DNA of 64,000 bases from Sparassis latifolia (taxonomy: Eukaryota; Basidiomycota; Agaricomycetes; Polyporales; Sparassidaceae): NCBI GenBank assembly GCA_018466975.1, contig CM031557.1, positions 1,178,001 through 1,242,000 on the forward strand, in the 5' to 3' direction. The translations under genes and the position numbers were made by a program. The first letter of the stretch is position 1. Each line of letters starts with the position of its first letter. The notes beneath the pieces were generated by a model. It did no database searches. It was not told the DNA's origin and worked only from the letters and a program-made list of their open reading frames with translations. Below are positions 58,987 through 64,000 of this stretch, in pieces.

Positions 58987-61900
58987 CTATTGGTCATGCG
59001 CCCCAACAGATATCCCTGGAACAGCTTTGGCCGACCGTCGCGTGCCAAACCGCGAGAAGAACGAGCCGCCGTCGTGCGACGTTGAGCTGCCTGCACGGGA
59101 TCGGAAGGACCACGCAGGCGATGCGGGGCGTGGCGGGTGCGCGTCCTGCACCATCGTATCGAGATGCTGATCTCGCGAGCGTGAGGCGTCACGAGGGGTA
59201 TGGGTATGGTGATGGTGATGGTGAATCTTCCCAGAACGTCCGACTGTGTGCCGCCCATCGCAGCACGCACGCACGTTCTCGAGTCCTTCGAACCCATCGT
59301 CCGACATCGTATCGTCGTGCAGCTCAAATTCAACGTCGTCGTCGTCGTCCTGTGGCGTAATTTGCTCATACTCCTTCGTCGGGCTATGCAGGTTGTCATG
59401 CCCAGCCCAGCGCAGGTATTCAGCAGCGGGTGTGCCGGAGCGCTTGCCCATGGAGCCACCAAGGGAGAGCTGAGACTGACTTCGTTGGCCACGAGGAGTG
59501 ACGTTCCATGACTCTACGCTTAGAGCGGTCCTACCACTAAGTGCGCTGCGCTGGCTTTGAGGACTCGAGATCCCACGAGGTCGCTGGCTCACGTCATCCG
59601 GCAGCTCGCCATTGAGAGACATTGGGCTCAATGGCGCAGGAGCCGCGCCTCCAGGTGAATTGACAGGCGCTGCGCCGGGACGTGACAACAAGTACTTCAA
59701 TGCCTGTGATTGAAGAGAATGATTAGGTAGACCCAGCGGTTACGAAACGAATCAACACACGTTAATCCAGATATCATGGCGCTCTTTTGTTGGCGCAGTG
59801 AACTTCATCTCCCGCTGCGGAGTTGATACAACAACGCTATACTGATATATACCTGGTGGCATGGGGTTAGGATCAAGTACCGCTCTGACATTCTCAATGT
59901 AAGCTATATCGTATTGAGCGATCAGTCATCGCACTCCCCTCGACGAGAGACTACTTACCGCTCTTCGCGCTGGACTCAGAGACATTGGACGAGCCTGGAT
60001 CCGCTGAGCTCCAGTAAAGAGTTCTCGTGTACGGATGCACCCAGAAGAAACGTTTGTGTCTGCTCGAGCCGTGGCCTTTGCCAATAGCGCGGCGTGTGTA
60101 CTTATACAAGAACTCGCCAATCATTGTCTGCGTGATTGCATGGATGATCGCTGGATCTGTCGAGTTGCCGCTGCGGTCCATACCCATGGTACGATCAGGT
60201 GTGGCGGTTGCTGCAGGACGTTTCTGCGAATGCTGCTCGGAGACATGATCCGAGGAGATGGAAGAACGCTGAGACCCCATACTCTGCCGACCAGAAGTCA
60301 ATGACGTGGAAGAAAGCTCGCGACGCTCTCTTTCCCGGACCCCAAACGACATCGTCGAAGGCGTCGGGCTGGACAGCGGCGCCCGCGCCGCAGCATTAGC
60401 GGCAGACCTAAAGCTGCTCGTTGATGGCAGTTGGCGGAGACCTTGAGATGGAGGCATGCTGCCGTGTTGTCGGAATCCAAAGGCACGACTACCAGGCACC
60501 GCCAGAGCAGATCCAAACGTCGGCGTCGTTGCACGTTGTATCAATTCTGCGGGCGGCGGGGAGGAGGGACGAGGAGGGGGTATCTCATGTGAGAAGCGCT
60601 TCTCGGGTATGAACGGAGGCGGCAACATGGAGTTAGGTGGCGGAGGTTGGCGAGGAGGAGGGGGGAGGAGCATCATCGGCGGGCGAGATTTATCAATTAC
60701 ATTGGGTACGTTAGATGGTGTACGGGACCGGCTGACGAGATCATCCATTACGGACGATAGAGTAGATTCTATCGACTGTCTCCTATCAGAGTGAGACGTA
60801 CGAGGACGGGAAATGAACGTCGCATTGGACTCTCGGATGCTGGCGTTAGATGAAGGAGCGGAGACAATTGGTAGCGACGTGGTAGTAGGACCGGCAGACG
60901 ATGGTGGCGAAATGAATTGAAATTGCTGAATGCTCGTTCTCTGCTGTTGACTGGCGTTGCTAACACGGATTAATGCTGGTACAGGAGTAGGTGACGGTGC
61001 AGCGGTGGGGGCTGTTGAGACTGACGCTGACATAGGCACTTTGGCAAGCACGGCAACAGGCGCTGGATCAGGATCTGAAGGGGAGGCTAAGGCGGGGAAT
61101 GATGCAGAAACTGATACAGGGACTGAGGCAGGGACGGCGGACGAGCCTGGCGATGGAATTGGAGAATGGATGTAGGAAGGGCCTAAGGGTTGGCCTGAGG
61201 CTAGGGCCGAGGAAGAGCCTGATCCTGATGCAAAGACTGGCGAAGGGACTGTCACCGAGACGGACGGAGGAACCGTTGCGACCGGGGGTGGGCTCCACTC
61301 ATCTGTCTGGATCGACATCTCCTTCAACTGCGGTTTAGGTTCTGGCTGGGGTTCGGGAGGATGCTCAACCTTCGGTTCCTCGGGTGCAGGTTCCGTGAAC
61401 TGCAGCTCTTCGAGGATGTCTGCGGAGACCGCCTTGTCTTCGTACATCAGTGCAGGTGTAAAGAATGCGGTTGGTGACATTGGAGATGGTTCCACCATGT
61501 CAATGGCAGAAGATGGCGCTGTTATCGCCTGACGACTGGGTAAGCGGGAAGCCTTGATACTCTGATTGTCTTCCTCGTCTTCGCTGGAGAAATCATTATC
61601 TGACACCGTTCTGATTGAGTGGAAATCATCCATAGAATCAGTTGGTGTAGTCAGGGACATGCTCTGTCTGGCGTCCTGGTAATCATCCGCATCAGTTGGC
61701 AAGACAGAGCCCGTCTCCGTCTCAGAATCATAATCCAAATCGTGAACGTCATCTACGGACAACAGCGACGACGCTGGGAGTGCGTGAATGGTGGTGTCGC
61801 CACTGGAGTCGCCGAAGGATAAGCTTTGTTCAATTAGCGGAGGGTTATCAACCTGTACCTCGACCTCTGCAATTAACGCGGAGGTCTGAACTTCCATTTC

Positions 61901-64000
61901 CACAGATGTAGGCAGGGGTGTCTGAGTATCCATGTCAACCTTGGCGATATGCACTGATGCTGGCTCGGAAATTGTCTGTGTGTCAACATCAACTACATCC
62001 ACCGTGGAAGTTTGCACTTGAGCCTGGGCCAAGGTGGGCTGTGGCTGCTCAGGCTCAGGATCGGTGTTGATACTGCTCGATGCGTATACTTTCTCGGGCA
62101 CGACGACTTCATGCTGCACGCCCACGTTCAAGAGAATTGGAGAGACCTCCTCGTCTGTCTGGAGTGATACGTCAGACTTGACCGCCTCAGGTAATGGTTC
62201 AGGGTCAACCTGAATCGCAATCTCTGTTGTGGCAGGGGAGACGAGGATAGGCGGAGGAGGCGAAGGAGGCGAAGGAGGCGGAGGAAGGACTTCTTCCGGA
62301 TCAGTCTGGCAGCCGAACTCTGCAGTTTGGATGTCATGAAGAGTCTCTTGTTCGGCGACAAGAGAACCATCCAGAGATGGTTCCATAAGACCGAGCTCGT
62401 CTGCGAGAGCCTCTGGTTGGCCAACCAATGAAGGTGGCCGTGTCTCCTGGTATGCTGCCCCACCTCTGGACCGCCGAGGAAGAGTCCCTCCTCGCGACGT
62501 TCTGGCGAGGACCGACCGATGAAGAGGACTGTCGTTCGACAACACAGAACTTCCGGATGCTGACCGACGGAGGACATTCGCGAACACTGGATCCAATCCA
62601 TCCACGCTCGTGCGATTCGAGGGTATCGGGGGAGATGGAGAAGCCTGAAGGTCTGGCTCCTCTTCCTCCTCTTGTTCGACCTTGTTGGCATTAGACTCGG
62701 TCTGAAATGCAGCAGGAAGCGGCGGTACAGGTGGAGGAGAAGATGGTTCATGAAGGTCGTCATCATCGCCGTTGTATTCAGAAGACGGGCTATTGGCAGC
62801 CATGCCCAGCCGTTGAATAAGAGTGAGACCAACTTTGCTTCTGCCTCTACCTCTACCGCGACCAGAACGGTAAGGTGTGAGGCGAAGCCTAGGCTTCGGC
62901 CGTTCATTCTCTTCTTCGATCTCTTCGACCTCTTCCTCGATGGCATATCCAGGAGACGAATCGAGTTTGCGTTTATACTCGATCCGCAGTTCCTTTTCCC
63001 TCTGTAACGCGCCCTTGAGGGTACTGATCTGCCTCTGCGCGTGAGCCAACCGTTGCTGCAACGCCTCGTTTTCATTGCTAGGATGATTGGGAGCCAAGAA
63101 GGGCTTCGAAGGAGACGGTTCAGGAGAAGAGTCCCCAAACTCAGAACCAAAGCCTTCGGGTGGAAACAGTGAATTGTCGAACCTCTTCCGGTTGTTGGTC
63201 GAGGCGCCGCCTGTAGTGCCGCCAAACACATCGTCCTCGTCGGCATTGCTGGGAGTCAAAGCATCCGGGCCAACGGACCCGTTCGGCGTCAATGGGGAGC
63301 CCAATCGAGGGAACCTCTTCGCCCTCGCTGCCTCAGCCTTCATTGAATCGAGTGTCTGCTGCAAGTCCGACTTGTCGCGTTGCAAGCTGGCTGCGTGCTT
63401 CCGCGAGTGGGCGACCTCGGTCTCGTGCTTGGCTTTGAGCTCGAGGAAAGCATTTTGTTGCCGTTCCGCCTCATTCTTGTGCTGATCAGCAGCCTCGCGA
63501 GCACTGGTCAACATCTTCGTAAGACGCTTGTGCTCGCCCTCTAGGCGTTGCACCGACGCTTGCGAATCAGACAACTGGGTGCGCAGTTCTTGAAGGGAGA
63601 CCTCAAGGTTCCAGTTCTCCTCTTTGAACTTGTCGGCGGACTGTCCTTGCTGGCGCAGTGTCGTTCGGAGATCCTCCAGGGTTTTCTCAAGATCGTCCTT
63701 CTCCTCTTTCATGTCCTGAATTGCCTTGTCCCGTTCTGCAAGCAGGCTCTGGAGCCGACGCACTTCCGTGAGTAAACCACTTCCGATCTCGAAAGCAAAC
63801 TCTAACAGCAGAATGAGAGATGCTCAGCAAGCTAAGGGAAATGGCACCCACCGACGTCATCTGCACGATGGGCGGCATTCTTGGCGCGACGCGAAGACTG
63901 AACAGCGGAGGGACCTGCAGTGGACGCCTTCGATCGTTCGAGCGAGCGGTCGACCTCGTTACGCGAGATATCCATGTGCCGGGACGCAGGAGATAGCTGC
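58987..64000 (-). CDS. Num1/Mcp5-type cortical anchor: coiled coil plus PH domain (5' partial)
   Basis: Exons in the window: 63852-64000 (runs off the edge), 59959-63801, 59761-59903 and 58987-59703, joined by short GT-AG introns with consistent phase (1616 residues visible). A coiled coil (about residues 60-195; LLAERDKAIQDMKEE, LEVSLQELRTQL) comes first. A long disordered Pro/Glu/Ser-rich middle follows, containing eleven QT- or Q/N-xD-type motifs (about residues 545-885). Near 1262-1385 lies a PH domain of the Mcp5 type: ITQTMIGEFLYKYTRR, KRFFWVHPYTRTLYWSS, YIENVRAVLDPNPMPPG and ERHDIWINALKYLLSR. The tail is low complexity with a run of His. Num1 (budding yeast) and Mcp5 (fission yeast) bind cortical phosphoinositides through this PH domain and hold dynein so that it pulls nuclei; the same role in hyphal nuclear migration is inferred. 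The start codon is outside the window. Confidence 0.88.

Noticed and set aside
62128..63246. Minus-strand frame of 372 codons
   Set aside because: Out-of-frame shadow of the main exon of the PH-domain protein, which is open across the whole interval in the correct frame.

Overview
The window is from a filamentous fungus, almost certainly an Agaricomycete (mushroom-type basidiomycete). Supporting signs are many short GT-AG introns (about 50-80 nt), a KDZ-type transposase, basidiomycete-typical transposon proteins, a fungal cyclic-nucleotide phosphodiesterase and a Num1/Mcp5-type cortical anchor. I cannot name the species.

The left two thirds (1 to about 42.8 kb) is AT-rich, nested transposon sequence. 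(a) A giant terminal-inverted-repeat (TIR) element fills 1-8441 and 20534-20990. Its multi-kb arms carry two classes of subterminal satellite and flank two divergent, decayed genes. (b) A 12.1-kb Gypsy-type LTR retrotransposon (8442-20533) sits in the right arm of (a), with near-identical 1021-bp LTRs and a 4-bp target duplication. It has a single gag-pol frame broken by three nonsense codons and a 19-bp duplication, plus a third, spliced gene whose last exon lies in U3 of the 3' LTR. (c) A 528-bp solo LTR of another family (19606-20133) is inserted in that 3' LTR. (d) At 21.2-28.7 kb an inverted-repeat pair flanks a deletion derivative of (a) and a 3.67-kb Tc1/mariner element (24835-28506, TA duplication) that carries a transposase gene and a second convergent gene. 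(e) A third member of family (a), 28.78-34.89 kb, is non-autonomous and interrupted by a hAT-like element (31328-32752, 8-bp duplication) and a near-perfect 777-bp foldback palindrome (34059-34835). (f) A 7.9-kb KDZ transposon (34895-42827) has TIRs of about 340 bp, a decayed transposase gene and two or three decayed companion genes.

The right third (43-64 kb) is GC-richer and contains three apparent host genes, all on the minus strand: a class I cyclic-nucleotide phosphodiesterase (43628-46033), an unrecognised 490-residue protein with a poly-Gln tract (48459-50007), and a large coiled-coil/PH-domain protein of the Num1/Mcp5 family running off the right edge (58987-64000). A stretch of about 9 kb between the last two (50.0-59.0 kb) shows no recognisable gene but does hold diverged duplications.

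The most interesting observations are the LTR-spanning spliced third gene of the Gypsy element; a dense array of QT-type motifs, resembling dynein light chain (LC8) sites, in the Num1/Mcp5-like protein; the two-gene mariner; the long GC-rich linker between protease and reverse transcriptase; and the repeated C-to-T (often CGA to TGA) inactivation of unrelated transposon genes.
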